Part shown: piece after piece, positions 10,562 to 24,200 of the stretch
Position numbering within the stretch: the first letter of the stretch is position 1
Layout of the letters: each line of letters opens with the position of its first letter
Translations under genes and position numbers: made by a program
Assembly: GCF_021130785.1 (NCBI RefSeq)
Contig: NW_025777470.1
Coordinates: 1 to 64,000, forward strand
Source: Homalodisca vitripennis
Taxonomy: Eukaryota; Arthropoda; Insecta; Hemiptera; Cicadellidae
Direction of reading: 5' to 3'
Length of the DNA stretch: 64,000 nt
The notes under the pieces: model-generated
What the model was told of the DNA's origin: nothing
Database searches by the model: none
The model's input: the letters and a program-made list of their open reading frames with translations, nothing else

Positions 10562-12629
10562 CGAATCACTCCCGGATTTGTCGATGTACGACGTATAGAA
10601 ATATAATTACGAAACTTATTTTCTTTGTTACATTCTGCTACAAAACCTGTTACAAACTTAATTTTATTATTATAAAATTTAGAGTTCAGTCATATACAAG
10701 AGTAAAAATCCAACAGTAAGTAATAACGGTAAAATCCCTGTAACTTTTCCTGCTCTATAATATTATATATCTAAAAACCCTCTATTTTGATGTTCAGTTA
10801 GTTAGGACGTGAATATCATCACACAAAAAGTTCTAATTCTTCGTGGGATTAAACACTTCATTCTGTCTATATTTATGAATATAAACATTTATAAATACAA
10901 GTTAAATGTATCTTAAAAGTTCCCGTATAATTTGTTCCATTCATTTATTTCGAAAAAGAGATCGATATATAAAGATGCAGTACAATATTATTACTGAAAT
11001 AAAGTGACTAATGTAAATATTAAACTAATACCGTATTAATAAAATAACATGTAAACAATGTATGAAAAATGGTTTTGCAAGTAAACTAGATTTTTTATGC
11101 CATTAAGTGAATTGAGTGTTAAATTTATACACAAAAAAATGTCTATAGAATAATTATATGGAAAAGCTGGATAGAGTAAAAATTGAAGGAAAATATGAAT
11201 AGCGAACAAAATGTGATAAATAATTGTAAATTTTACCATTCAATAACTTGCTCCATTGGGATATTCCCTAAGTGGAATATTAATTTTGTTCTATTTTTCA
11301 AAGATTTCTATTATCTTCAACAGTGTCAACAGACACTGTAGAATAAATAATTTCCATTATAGAGGCTAAAAATTAATCTAATTCAACGATAAAAAAAACC
11401 TATATTGACTAAACCCAAACAATCGTTCATACAGGAAAATAACAAGAGCTGATGTATTAAAAACCCGTAAACAAGAAACCTCTGTTGTGGATATCAGCTC
11501 ATGTAAATTCTAAACATGAAATTCAACCGCCTACGGGCATTGCTATTGTTTGGTTGAAGAGAAGTGCTTAAGTACTGATTATTGATGAGTTTCTCCTTAT
11601 TATTAACAAAATGAGGTTTGCTTAAATTCTATGATAGCTTTTTTTTATAAAATAATGAACATGATTCTAATTACATTTTCAAGATTATGATAGTGACGAA
11701 ACTTAAAAACATTTCCCTTTGCAAAAGGATGAATTCACCTGTTACATAATTTTTACTAACGTGTATTGCAAAATTTAAATACACTATCAAATAATTTATG
11801 TTTTTATTAGAAAACCGTTTGAAAGAAATTCGTAACTCAATTGCACTCTAGTTTTTACAATAATTTAAAAACTATACCGAGAGAAATACTACTGTCCGGA
11901 TAGTTTTTACATATTCTAAATGCTAATAAAATTTTTATTTTTGTGCCTTTGATGGATATAATTTGGCAACACAAAGTTGTTCTTAAACTCGTTGTGTTTT
12001 CTCATTAACGTTGTTTGTTACTAATTTTAAAACGGAAGTAGGGAATTATAAAAACTAATAGTTGACATTTCTAAAGGTTAAATGTTGACGTCATTAAAAT
12101 AAATTTATAATCTTAGGCTAAAGCTCCAGGGTCACTTAATGTTATGTTCTCATTTAACATGATCAAAAATATAATACAAACATTATTTCTTACACATTTA
12201 ACACATGTTTACACCATGGTTTTGACGTTTCTTAAGAAAATCCTTTAAAAAAATCTGTTTTTAACGCAATTTAATTTTGAAGGGGATGTAATATAATGTA
12301 ATACATTGTGTGTAAGGATTAAAATAATAATACTAATTTTCTTCCCGGATTAAATTACTCTTCGACTTTGCTAGCTAAAATAATATCAAACCAATTATTG
12401 TTTAATTCTACTTTTTATATCTCGGCAGAACGAAACTAGTAAAACTACTATAGAAATTTATATTACCCGTGCAGAAATTCTATTTATAAACTGATGAGTT
12501 TTAATTACTGCTGCTGTTAAATGATACATTAAATAAATAAATTTTACGTTGGATACATTGATAAGTAAATTGGAAATTCGTAGATTTATTGAATTTAATC
12601 CGTAACCCACTAAAATAAATAGTCAAGGA

Positions 12630-13085
12630 GCTGCAGTAACTTCTCACTAGCACGTCTTGAAAGTCACTGAACGGAGAAGCGCCTTGCCTGACGGCAATAT
12701 GGTCGCGATAGTCCCGCTCCTAGCGGATACAGAGCGAAAATCGTGAAGATTCGTTCCGTGACGCGATACGAAAGTTTTCCCCCGTGCAAAACATCCATAG
12801 ACCACTAATAGAAAAATAGTCACTTCGAAACATTTCCTTTGCAGCAGCCTTTTGAGATTAGTAATCTGTTGCAGAAAATATAGAACACGATTCCGGAGCA
12901 TTGAGGCATACTAGTATTTTCTTTAAACGTCTATAGATAGTCTTTGTTACCTTGATATAAGCTACTAGCACTCTATTTTGCAGCAAAAGTACAAAAAATA
13001 TCCCTAATTGTTGTAGTTGTGATGTCACTTCCTGTATGTAAAACAGGGACAGCAAAGGACCATAATTGGACGGCAGATGCATTGT
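12630..13085 (-). repeat. Conserved block of R1 (inverted relative of 18,370-18,700)
   Basis: GC-richer stretch beginning with 'CTGCAGTAACTTCTCACTAG'. The direct copy is at 46,710-47,230. Reverse-complementing 12,860-13,080 gives the 'TCCAATTATGGTCCTTTG' segment, equivalent to 'TCCAATTATGGCCCTTTG' at 18,374 and to 55,872. Two overlapping minus-strand frames here (84 and 74 codons) are not conserved as protein between copies. Confidence 0.6.
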
Positions 13086-13739
13086 AGCTTTTCAACCTTT
13101 GTATGGTACTATTATTACCATTGAACAAAATTAACACCAAGAAAATTAATGAGTGTATTTTATGTTCTATTCTAAAAAGGAGTAGTTATTTATAACTTTC
13201 AATAGCTTCCAATTTTTAATTTTCGTCACCCGTTTTAAAGTAGGCAGTCAGACGGGTTAAAACTTAGTTAGTTACTATTTTAAAATTGCGGTTATCTCTT
13301 GCCAATTGTCTTCTTATTTGGAAATAACTGTAAAAACATGTTTGAAATCAGCCATTTTGATAACAAATTTGCAATGTTAAGGACAGTATCACAAAGTAGG
13401 CCATGATGCCTAATGAAACTAAAAGAACCAGATAACGTATTGATACAGTGTTGACCCTACAAATGTTATAATTACATTTTATAACGAAGAAAAATAAAAC
13501 AATAAAGTTAAAAAAAATTAAAATGTAAAATTATAAATATAATAAGTACAGTTGTGCAAATTTAAAGAAATTAAAAAATATTTTCAATACTGTAAAACGA
13601 AAAAGATAGAAGACAAAAAACCATGATATTGATAAGTATGTTGTGATCACGTATATTAATTAGCATAGCATTGATTATATACATTTTAGTTAGCGCACAT
13701 TAAATATGGAGCTTTAAAGCGTTTTTAATTTGTCCAACA

Positions 13740-13975
13740 GCGGTGTCAATTTCGCAGGGAGGCGAAACCAGTAAGCTGATCTCCGCCATGTAATACGGTT
13801 ATTTACGTCTCTCTACTCGGCCTTTTTGTTGGCGTAACCACACCCTTTACCCTTTGTTGTAGTCTCTTGGTTCCTCCAACACTATCTGGCTCTCAACACC
13901 TTATTCCTAAGAAGTCAGTTATTGAGTTGAGAGAGTCCCATTTTAATTGTGAAGGGAAGCAAAACTATTCTTGAT
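13740..13975 (-). repeat. Splice-donor-like conserved block, R1 copy (inverted)
   Basis: The reverse complement of the block at 17,190-17,480: 'CTCTCAACACCTTATTCCTA' here against 'GAATAAGGTGCTGAGAG' there. The direct copy is in R2 at 47,925-48,170. The donor-like AAG/GTAAGG seen in F2 and F4 reads AGGGTAAAGG here, so the site is altered in this copy. Confidence 0.65.
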
Positions 13976-16239
13976 ATTTTATGCTTTTCAAATAAGAGCA
14001 GCGTACTATCATTATTTAAGATAGTTTACTGGCAGAGCCATGGCATCATAAGAAAATCACTGTTTTAATTCAATTGAGCGCTAATTTAACGTAATTTAGT
14101 ATCCGGATTTAAAGGGATTAAGAATTTTAATTCCGTAGTATGATCCCATTTTATTAATATATATGGAAATACATAGTAATTATTATTTCGCTTTTAGTAT
14201 CGTACACCCCTAACCTTAGACGACCTGAGCGAGTTCCTAAAATACAAAGCCAGAATGAAATTCGATGACCTTTAAAACCATCTCAGCTACATAATCTGTG
14301 TTGCAAATGAAAATATAAGATTAAACCTTATATAGCTTACGTCCCTGAAAATAATTCATAAACTGAAATACATAGAAATTGAAAAAATGAATCTCATTTC
14401 CTGACCTGATCAAGTATATGAAAATATCTTTTTATATTACACTTGTGTGCACTCGTTTGATACTTTTAACATATACGTATCTATTTTATATCTATGTCAA
14501 CTATTACAATGGAACAAACACTACTTGTGTAAAATTGTGAAAATAATTAAAGATAATGTAGCAAAGAAAGGTAAAATGTTAGTACATTTCGACTTCCTTC
14601 ACCGTCAAATACTTGGATTTTTTTTATTAAAACCTTCTAATTACTTATGTTTCTAGATTACAAGTAGGTTACTAGATCACAAGATTACTAGAAATGCAAA
14701 TTCTATTCAAATTCAGTATTTTCAAAACTTAAACACATCAGGAATATTGAAAGTATTTACTGGCACAATAAATTAAACTATGTTTTTTGAAACAAAAAAT
14801 TTTCTGCTAGTATTAGTGTTTAGAAGACATGTAAAAAACAGAAAAGCATCAACTGACTGAAGCAAAAAAACAAAATTCGTCTCCAATAAATCCTTAGTTG
14901 TTCGGTATATCTTAATCTTGCGAACAGTTTTATTTACATACAAACGGGATTTCATTCTTTACATCAGTTTGGAGATGTTTGGGAACGTTTTAACACGATA
15001 ATTTATCTCCAATGTATGTTTATTGTTCCTAAAAATCCGAACTAAAACTAAGAATAAAGTAACATCTTTATTCAGGTGTATAAACTCTAAACTCGTTTCT
15101 TGACTCATTGGTTATAAATTTAAAAATTTTCATTTACCAACTACCCTCTAATAACTAATAATAAACTAGACAGAAGATCTAATGAATACAAGCAATGTTG
15201 GTTGATCAAATAGCATTGTTTCATAGTTCTAATCGTATAATATATGGAAAGACTAATACCATTTATTAATGGCAAAGAAGTGTTTGGTATTCACTATAAC
15301 TTTTAAAGTTTTTTTTCCACAAATTGTGTAAATAACCTATAAAAATTATGATTCTTGCAATTGATTTGCACGAAATATTAGGTAATAATTCACACAATTG
15401 TTGCACACTAATATCAAGTTCTAGTCACTTACAGGTATAATTAAACTAAAATATCCTGCATAAAAAAAACATATTTTCTAAACATGCTTTTGAGCTTACG
15501 ATCAAATACATCTTCCGTATCTCACAATAGCCCTCAACGATTTGAAAATGTATTTATAAAAAAAATGTAAGTTGGAGAAGAGATAAATATAAACTATAAT
15601 GAGTATAAGTACGTATTTACAAAAGTTAATACGTTTTCATGGTATGTTAATAGCTAAGCCCATTCTTTATTTATCATTAAATACAATTAAAAACAATAAG
15701 CTGTGGAAGTTAATAAGAAAAAATCCCGCCCTCTGAAAGATTCTCGATTGCCTTGTCTTCAACACGCCAAGTTTTCAATCAACTCTTTAAAGTGAAGTTC
15801 ACCGCCAATGGTAGAAAAGTTTTGAATTTGCATGCTGAAGGTTTCTTTTATCGGCCCTAAGATCTACTTTAAGTCCTTTTTCTAACAAACAAACAAATGT
15901 ATAATGTTAAATTAATAGAAAATGTTGTTTTTTGTTTCTAAAACATCATCATTTGCGAATTGTTTTCAGGCTATAAAGTTAAATTCAGAGTTACATGAAA
16001 TTCATCTTACAATATATCTAAGCCATTTCTCATTCAATTTGAATCTATACACGTCCCCGTTGTCATTGCTTTAGTAAGGATCGTTGTTCTCATACTTATA
16101 ACCATATCTTCATTTTTATCTCTATGTCTGTTTCTCTTTCCACGAGACTTCTGAAGTGTGTATATGAATTTACTTACTATATACTTTAATACTATGCTTA
16201 TACTTATATACTTGTACTTATACTATATACTTTACGAAC

Positions 16240-17140
16240 TATATAATAATAAAAATGTAGAAATGTATTAAACTGAATTAAATATTAGCTCTAAGGAAAA
16301 AGGGTCCTTATTGGTTATGAAATTAATAGTTGCATTACACGTTTTAATCGTGTTAACTGGAGACATAAGATGAGGTAACATTGTAGCTTACCTCAAAAAA
16401 AATTTTTTTTACGTCAACACTTTAGTATTTCAATTTTGGACTATTGGGTACTATTTCCAAAGTGTATTCGTTTAATAATACATCAATAACAAGCAACATA
16501 GAAGATATAAACGCTATGAGTTTAAGTAAACATTGGTATCACCAAATTAAGCACCTAAGATACAAAACAACATTGATATTAGGATTTATATTGCTGTTTG
16601 GTCCTAAAATTGGTACCGTGACAATTATATTGTACTCGGTATTATTTTTAAACTACTCCGAAAATCCTACAGTGAACTCTTGAGTGTAGTTCATTTTAAA
16701 AGTCTTTTATATTTAAAAGTTGTTTTATTTAAAACTAAAATTCATTAATATTATATTATATATACGTTGATATAATTATTTAATGTATGCATGAATACAG
16801 ATACAAAAGGGAAAAGACTCTTGGCATATGCATGAAAAGTACTAAATCCAGTATTTGGCAAACAAACTATCTAAGTAAGCGAACATCAATTTTGTAATAA
16901 TAAACAGAATGCGTCACAAGTCAGTACAATGGCACTTATACCAAACAACGACAATGCCGTGAGCAGTACAAAGGCATTTTCAGTATATTCAAGGGCTGAA
17001 AGTACTTTGATGTTTACTTAATGCTGTAAGCCCCAGCATAGGTTTCTTTTTTTCAGTTTTTTCTAACAATAAGCCGTTTTATTTTCCTAATATAATCTTG
17101 CTTGGTTATTGCAGTAATTCGTTTTTTATTTTGTATATTT
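16240..17140 (+). repeat. X block, extra copy ahead of F2
   Basis: Matches 19,420-20,300 and 56,600-57,480. Landmarks are 'AATTAATAGTTGCATTACAC', GTACTCGGTA, CCTACAGTG and 'GACAATGCCGTGAGCAG'. Because F2 has its own X block downstream, this is a second copy flanking the 17,190-19,420 segment. A 79-codon frame at 16,444-16,683 ends ...LNYSENPTVNS. The 56,841 copy reads LNYSETPTVNS and the 19,720 copy VDYSETPTVHS in the same frame. This is noted as a possible coding remnant only. Confidence 0.65.
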
Positions 17141-17189
17141 TATCTAAAGTGAAGGGGAATAGCATGGAAATTAATGTGATCTCGTTTAA

Positions 17190-17480
17190 CGAGTATATAA
17201 CATATCAGCTCTAGATGTATTTCCCTTAACAATTAAGTGCGACTAGCCGCTATCAAGAGCTCTCTCAACTCAATAGCTGACTTATGAGGAATAAGGTGCT
17301 GAGAGCCAGTTAGTGATGGAGGGACCAGGAGACCACAACAGAAGGTAAGGGTGTAGTTGAGCGTTCAAAAGTACCGAGTAAAGGGGCTTATAAGCATATT
17401 ATATGCCCGGACCAGCTTCGTGCTTTCTACTCCCTTGTAAATTGGCAACGCTTTCTAGATGCTTCTCTCCACCTCACCGA
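17190..17480 (+). repeat. Splice-donor-like conserved block, F2 copy
   Basis: A GC-richer block of about 280 bp starting TATCAGCTCTAG and holding 'CTCAATAGCTGACTTATGAG' and then ACAACAGAAG/GTAAGGG at about 17,336-17,352. The AAG/GTAAGG junction fits a eukaryotic 5' splice site and is also intact in F4 (about 54,512). Every frame upstream has stops, so if it is an exon it would be non-coding. Confidence 0.55.
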
Positions 17481-18369
17481 TATTAAACTATTATATAGTT
17501 TCTCATTTAATATTCAATAAGCACTAACTTAAATTTATATATAAAAACGCTATGATTGTTAATGAACGTAAAACTAATATAATTTTATAACACTATGGTG
17601 TTTTTAGAATTTTTTATTTTGACAGTATTATTAATTTTTTTTTTCTTACATAACTCTATGATATTTATAATCGGAATATTTTACTTTTATCTTTATAAAT
17701 TTAGTTTTTTTTTATTATAAAACATAAATATAACATTTTACAGTTAATTTAGTATAATTACTTTATTTGTTCTTTTTTAGGTTAACTAGAAACATAAAAA
17801 GCTGACTTTGTGGCAAATCCATAGTCAATTTTTATTGTTTAATTGACATTAAAAAGTAACAAAATGGATTAATCGTAATTTTCTTTATAGTAGGTGACAT
17901 AACCGATATACTTTTTCAATAGAATCCCAAATTCCTAGATTGTGACAGAACAACAATTTAAAAATCCCAGATTGATTTGTAGTCTTTAAAATACGTAACG
18001 AAAATGTTTCATTTTGAAATAAAAGAGTATAATGATAAGTAAAATGCTTTAAACGCCAACAATAATGGCTCCTTTTTACAATGCAGTATAAAATGCATTC
18101 ATTAAATTACTTTTTTGTTTGGTTTTTTCCATGTAAATATTAAACCGCATAAAGGTGTAAAATACCACACAGAAACGTGTACTGTAACCGGAATTTTAAA
18201 ATACACGAGTTTATTGTTAATACAAGACAATTGAAAGTCATAAATTATCACTCCTTTTTAGATTAGAATATGAAATATATTCATTACTTTTCCAATTGAT
18301 TTGTTTTTTCAATGAAAATCATAAAAATGGACAAAGGTGACAGGTGTCACACAGAACGCTGTGCCGTGT

Positions 18370-18700
18370 CCGTTGTCCAATTATGGCCCTTTGGTGTCCC
18401 GGTTTTACACAAAGGAAGTAACTAAGTAACTTCGCAGTAACAGTATCCTTGTATTGCACATCCTCTACTGGATATATGTTACAGTTTTGATCTCATATAG
18501 GAGTGAAATACATTTCTTAGAAAACTCCATCTCGGTAACATGTTTCTGTTCTGTTGTTACCAATTACGCTCATTAGTGGTTTATATCATTATGACAAAGG
18601 AGAACTATGTTCATTTCGAAGAAATACAAGTCAACCTCAATGCACTAGGTTGTGTTCGATATTTCATGCAACAGCTTAATCTATAGAGACTTGACAGGAA
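18370..18700 (+). repeat. Highly conserved block, F2 copy
   Basis: 'TCCAATTATGGCCCTTTG' through 'AAAACTCCATCTCGGTAACA' and CAACCTCAATGCAC, matching 55,868-56,130 with few changes and inverted in R1 and R2. It is better kept than neighbouring AT-rich sequence. No reading frame is shared among copies. Confidence 0.65.
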
Positions 18701-19419
18701 AAAATACTGTTTTTAATAATATGGAAAATTATAATCTTTGTTAACAGTATAGTTAAATCATAGCAAATTTCATGTGTTTCATTAACAATTGTAATACAAG
18801 AGTTCTTTGAGTCTGATGGAAAACATGTATATTTTTTTTTACTGTCATTTTGAACAAAAATCATTTGTTTAAATCATTCCACAGCCCCAGAGCAGTTTAG
18901 AAACGATATCAGGTGCTGTAGAACTATACAATTCTAGATACTCATTAAGCTATCCTAAGTCTAAAAAATGATGTTTTGGAATTAAATACTAATTAATTTA
19001 TTTTTATTTTTATTTTCATTTATTCAATATATTTTAGTATTAAATGTGCCTAAAGTCGATTAAAATAAAACAGTAACGTTTATTATATAAGGAGTTGTAA
19101 TACTTAAAAGTTATGACTATTTATTAGCAAGTATAACCTATTAATTTAAGTCAGTATTCTATCTACGTTTAAATTGTTTACAAATTTAAGTAGTAACTAT
19201 AAAAAAATTGTGTTTCATTAAAATTCTCATATAAGCACTATCCTGGGAGAAGAAACTTTGTCAACAATAACTTAAATTAACAATTAGTTTGTGCATTTAG
19301 CCACTTTAAATTGGTAAATTAGAAGTTTTTTTTACAACAGCTTCACGTTGCAATGTATGTATTAAAATACTTCACAAATTGTAAAATAATATGAAATTTT
19401 ACAAATTATATAATAAAAC

Positions 19420-20300
19420 CATTGAAATGTATTAAAGTGAATTAAATTTTACCTTACAGGGAAAAGGGCTTTTGTTAGTTAAGAATTAATAGTTGCATTA
19501 TACGTTTTAATCATGTTAACGATAAACATATAATGAAGTAACCTTGCAGCTTACCTTAAAAATATATATTAAGTTTTCATGACAAAACAAATTCTTTTAA
19601 TTTTAAATACTTTAATTATATGTTTCAGAATACACTAATGTCAAAGAAGTGAAAACGATACACGCAATGAGTTTTAAGAAAGATTATCATCCAATTAAGC
19701 ACCTAAGGCTAAAAAAACAGTGCTATTAGCATTTAAATTGCTATCTGATTTTGAAATGGGCGCGCAGACAATAGTATTATACTCGGTATCATTTGTAGAT
19801 TACTCTGAAACTCCTACAGTGCACTCACCTATAGAGTTCATTTCAAAAGATTTTTTATATTTGAAAGCCTATTTTATTTCAAATTTAAATACATTTAATA
19901 GTATATTATATACAATGAAATAATGCAAGTATTTAATAGAAGCGTCAATACTGGCTAAAACAATTTTGTACTCCTAGCATGTGTAAGAAAATGTACTTAA
20001 ATAAGTTGAACACTTTTTTGCAAGAAGGTATCTAAGTTAATAAGCAAACCTCATTTGGCTAATAATAAAGAGAACGCATCAGAAATCAGTACTCAAGCTC
20101 TTAAACCAGACAATGACAACGCCGTGAGCGGCACAAAGTCATGTTTAGTATTTTCAAGAGATAAAAGTACTTTGATGTTTACGTAACGCTAAAAGCCCCA
20201 GCAGAGGTTTCTTTTTTACGGTTCTTTTAAAACAATAGCTCTTGTGTTTTTCCTACATAAAACTTGCTCGGTTAAAGTATTGCAAGATTATCAGCGTTTT
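19420..20300 (+). repeat. X block, F2 copy
   Basis: Same order of landmarks as 16,240-17,140: 'TAATAGTTGCATTATACG', GTATTATACTCGGTATC, CCTACAGTGCACTC, then GAACGCATCAGAAATCAGTA and the 'ACAACGCCGTGAGCGG' sequence, then 'CTTTGATGTTTACG'-like sequence ahead of a T run. Confidence 0.7.
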
Positions 20301-21069
20301 TTAGGATCAAGTACAACTTGTAGCTGAGTATGGAAACGTCTTTTTTATAGTCTTTCATGATTTCGTGATAGAATCTTTGGAAAAGAGATTGGTCTTATGT
20401 GAATTATAAAAAAGTAATGATTAATTCATGAATAATACGATAAAAATTTATATTTATGATAACCACAAAAAAGAATATACTTATTTTTGTATCCAAGTAA
20501 AGTTTTGTATCAAAATTGGAAGAAAATAAACTAACTTATATTGAATTAACTAACAGTTCGTGCCGATAGTTGAACAGATTAATTAGTAAGGCAAAAGAGT
20601 GAATAAAAACACCCGTTTTAGTTATTCCTGAATGCATTCCCCTGTGTGATATATTAAATAATGGTATTGCCCAATTATGCAGTTTTTATTAGCTATATAG
20701 GTAGTTAGCTGAACAATAGTGAAGCCTTCTTCTCAGATAAAAGAAAACAACATAGTAAGGATGATGCTTAAACCCAAAATATAAAAATAAATTTCGGGAA
20801 AAAATATTTTTTGTACAAATGAGCTTTATTGAAATTTATCTCCAGCCAATTGGATATGCTTATTTAGCATATAATATAATTGGACATGTTATATTGCATA
20901 TATTTTCGTGCAAGACCGTGTTAAACTTGATATGATGTAGATTTATAAATTTTATCTCTAATTGTAAAACAATTTATGTCTGATCTAATTTTCTCCCAGA
21001 AAAGTCAGTTCCAATGATAAAAATGAAATTGATTTAAATTTTGGTTATACAATTTTTTATATGAAATGG

Positions 21070-21255
21070 CAGAAAAACTGACAACAGTAAAGTTAGGCGG
21101 CTTAGAGTGTTATTCAGCAACAAATCGCCTGCATACAGACACCCGGTGGTGGTGGTGGTGGTATAAAGTTCGAAAGCCACAGATGTCGAGGGGACAGGTG
21201 TTTGCCAACTCAACTTATTTTAATGTCTCAGTTATTCTATTAGAGTGCTTTAAAA
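21070..21255 (+). repeat. GGT-repeat conserved block, F2 copy
   Basis: 'GTTATTCAGCAACAAATCGC', then a (GGT)6-like run at about 21,149-21,166, then GGGACAGGTGTTTGCCAAC and TTATTTTAATGTCTCAG. A 72-codon frame spans it but is explained by the TGG run. Confidence 0.7.
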
Positions 21256-24200
21256 ATATAAATATTTATACCAATGACAAATAGTTACTTTTCAAATATT
21301 ATATTCTTTTTATTGTACTCATTGCAACCTACTCAATTATATGTTTTTATAGTGTAGATATAAAATTGTACTATGCAATTAAACATGATATATTTTAATA
21401 CATGCGGAATATACTAACAAATTTTAAAAACGACTTATGTGTGTCTTTTATGTGTGCATATTTTTTTACATTTCTATATATTTCATAGATTATTGAATCA
21501 AAAATATGCATTTATTAGTAAAAATTTATATTACTTACATTTATAAAATCTAATGTGTCCAACGTATATGAAGCTGCTTAGTATGTCAATAATGGTTTCA
21601 CGGATTATTCTCAACTAAGTTTTGAAGGAAGTGAAGTTAAAACATTTTGAAATCTAATCTGTATTTTTATTTAAACTGCGTATAACTATTAACATAGTTG
21701 TTGATTTATAAAATAACAAAATGATCTAATAAAATTAACTATGTGGAGTTTTAATATCAGCTAATTTATTATAATCCTTGACTCTTGCATTTAAAAAAGT
21801 TCTGTTGAAAAAATATTTGTAATAAAGGGGAATTTAAAAAGTAATGTCGAAGTTCCAATTGGAACAACATTCTTGCAAGAACATTTACAGAATAATCCAA
21901 TAAGTTTATCAGATTGAAGGAATCTACAAAACATTGAGATTCATTATACTTTCAGATGCAATCTCTGGTAATGTTAAGGAAATACTTGAACTGAAAGAAA
22001 AGTGTTTTCTCTACAACTAGTTTGGTCTAAAGAGACAGTTAGTTTTACATCGAGTATAGTGTGCGGATTCAAAATGTAAATTTTTTATCTATAGGATTTT
22101 AAACACATTTTTGTAACATGTGTTTTTATTGGTTTACTGTATGTTAGGGATTCAATTTATATTCACTATTTTTTAGATGGAGTGTTTAGAACCAATGTGT
22201 TTTTAAGGATAAAGTAGTACAGTGTGATTTGTTACCTGCAGTTGCTGAAGTACGCTACTGACAGGTATTATTGTATATAACATTTCATGTTCTGCAATAG
22301 ATTAATTATATACAAAGAGGTAGTTAAATGAAACCTTAATTGCGTTTTGTAGTAATAGTCTGGACTTGGTAATCGTTCTTCATGATACATGTAGCACATA
22401 CTTTAATAATTCGTTTTACTCTCTGTTAACAAGTTTCCATAACCCAACACACAATTTGTGATATAATTTAACTTAATTGGCTGAATGTTAGGGAAGCCTA
22501 TCACTCAAGGGTCTAAAACTAGTGCATTTCTGTATGTCCGTATATCTGTCTATGTGTCAGTTTACCTGTATGCTGATTAGTTTGTCTGTGTAAACAATAC
22601 CCCAAGAACAAACTGATGTATGTATAAGTAAGTTTTCTTGATCGCGGGAAAGACAAGATCAAATATGGAATAGAAATACCGGAGTAAATTTAAATTAAAA
22701 ATATACACTTTTTAACATATTTTATGAATCGTTACAAGAAAGCAAACATTGGCGTAATTCACTGAAATAAGAAGTGCAGATGTAAAACCTACGAAATTGC
22801 GTGTAAGGCCACGTATAACTGCTAGTATTGTAGAAAAATGATTAATTGGGTTCACAGAGGAAATAAAAAATAGGTTTTAGAATATTTCGATATTGTTTAT
22901 ACGTCAATAATCGATAAAGTCTTTACCAACCTTTGAAAGAGTATTGTTAAAGCTCAATAATTAATAGCACCTTCTTGCACTCTGGGATTTGTAAAGAAAG
23001 ATTGTAGCATGGGTAATGCTATAGCTTTTTTATTTATTTTTTTTGTTTCAGTATTCAATTACTTTTATTTGCACGAACTTCCAAAAACCGCAAACAATAA
23101 TTTAGAATTAAATATTTGACTGTAAGTTGTTATATAGAGTTTGGAAAAGTATACATTCACACATAGTTATTGATTTGCCCTGAGTATATGTCATGTTCTA
23201 ATGAAATTAGATAATAAAGAATGTTTTTTAACACAAACCAAGCCCATTGTTATAAAATGTATGTGAGTTACCTTTAGTAACTCATTTATTACGTACGGAG
23301 GAGATATTTTAAACGGTGTTTATAACTGTAGCCGAAATCAGAGTTTTAGTAACTACTTTACATGCGACCAATAACTTTATTCATGTAAAGTTTCAAGATG
23401 ATGCAATTTCTAAAAAATTATAAATTACTAAACATGAATTTTCTATAATAAGTGTAAAATCTATATTTTACAAATTAACTTAAATTCATAAACAATTTCC
23501 AGTTTGATATTTCGATATTTTTTATCTTCTGATATCACATAATGTTGAAATATGACATATATGCCTAATGACTGACATAGAATAAATATATCGTTAGCAT
23601 AAAGATCGGACATGCATGGGTAAAAATAGTGTTTTTCCATTAAAAAAATCGATAGAAAATAAATTTTATTCCAATTTTAACGTTATTCAATCGTGAGAGT
23701 TATAAGAGACAAACTTCTTTAACGCAAATGTTCGACGTTTTTTACCCGGTTGATATGGGAGTATAATGGTTGAGACTTTTAGTGCAACATTATGGCACTT
23801 ACGAGGTAACATTATCTATTATCTAAAATTTGCACTACTAGGTAATATTTAGTTTGCGTTACTAGCCTGTACATATTTTAATAATCATGTAAACAAATGA
23901 GCCTTTTTAAATGTAAATAATATGTTTCTAACGCAAATTAAATTACCCTAAAGAACTAAATGCTTATGAAGAAATATCGAACTCGATATTACGAAATAAC
24001 TAAATTTATTTATTATTAGGTTGTTAAAACTATATATAAGTATACGTTTATTGTGTGTATTAATTATTATTTTTGTTACCTTAGAGTATGTATAAAAAGA
24101 ATTACATTTTAATTTCCCACTTTATATTCATGTTTTTAAAATGTGACTTGCTTTACATTATAACATATTACTATATTGTTATTGTTATAATATTTTTAAA

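Larger units (their letters stand above)
10080..16150 (-). repeat. Large repeat unit, copy R1 (reverse)
   Basis: R1 is collinear with R2 (44,230-50,450). Paired landmarks include the AAGACTGGCAT segment (10,300 and 44,350), 'GGGCATTGCTATTGTTTG' (11,538 and 45,561), 'AAGGAGCTGCAGTAACTTCT' (12,625 and 46,708), 'GTGACGTCACTTCCTGTATG'-like sequence (13,019 and 47,167), the AAACCAGTAAGCTGATC block (13,765 and 47,961) and 'TTGCCTTGTCTTCAACACGC' (15,749 and 49,973). Its reverse complement matches F2 at three ordered anchors: 13,740-13,970 with 17,190-17,480, 12,860-13,080 with 18,370-18,680, and 11,500-11,640 with 20,010-20,140. Confidence 0.8.

Noticed and set aside
12647..13082. Two overlapping minus-strand frames in a GC-richer block as a gene
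   Set aside because: The R2 copy does not keep the frames, and the inverted relatives in F2 and F4 are not open in the same frame.
21066..21284. Tryptophan-run frame over the GGT block (also at 58,172)
   Set aside because: The W run comes from TGG repeats. The frame is not kept in F1 or F3, and the block is conserved as DNA rather than protein.
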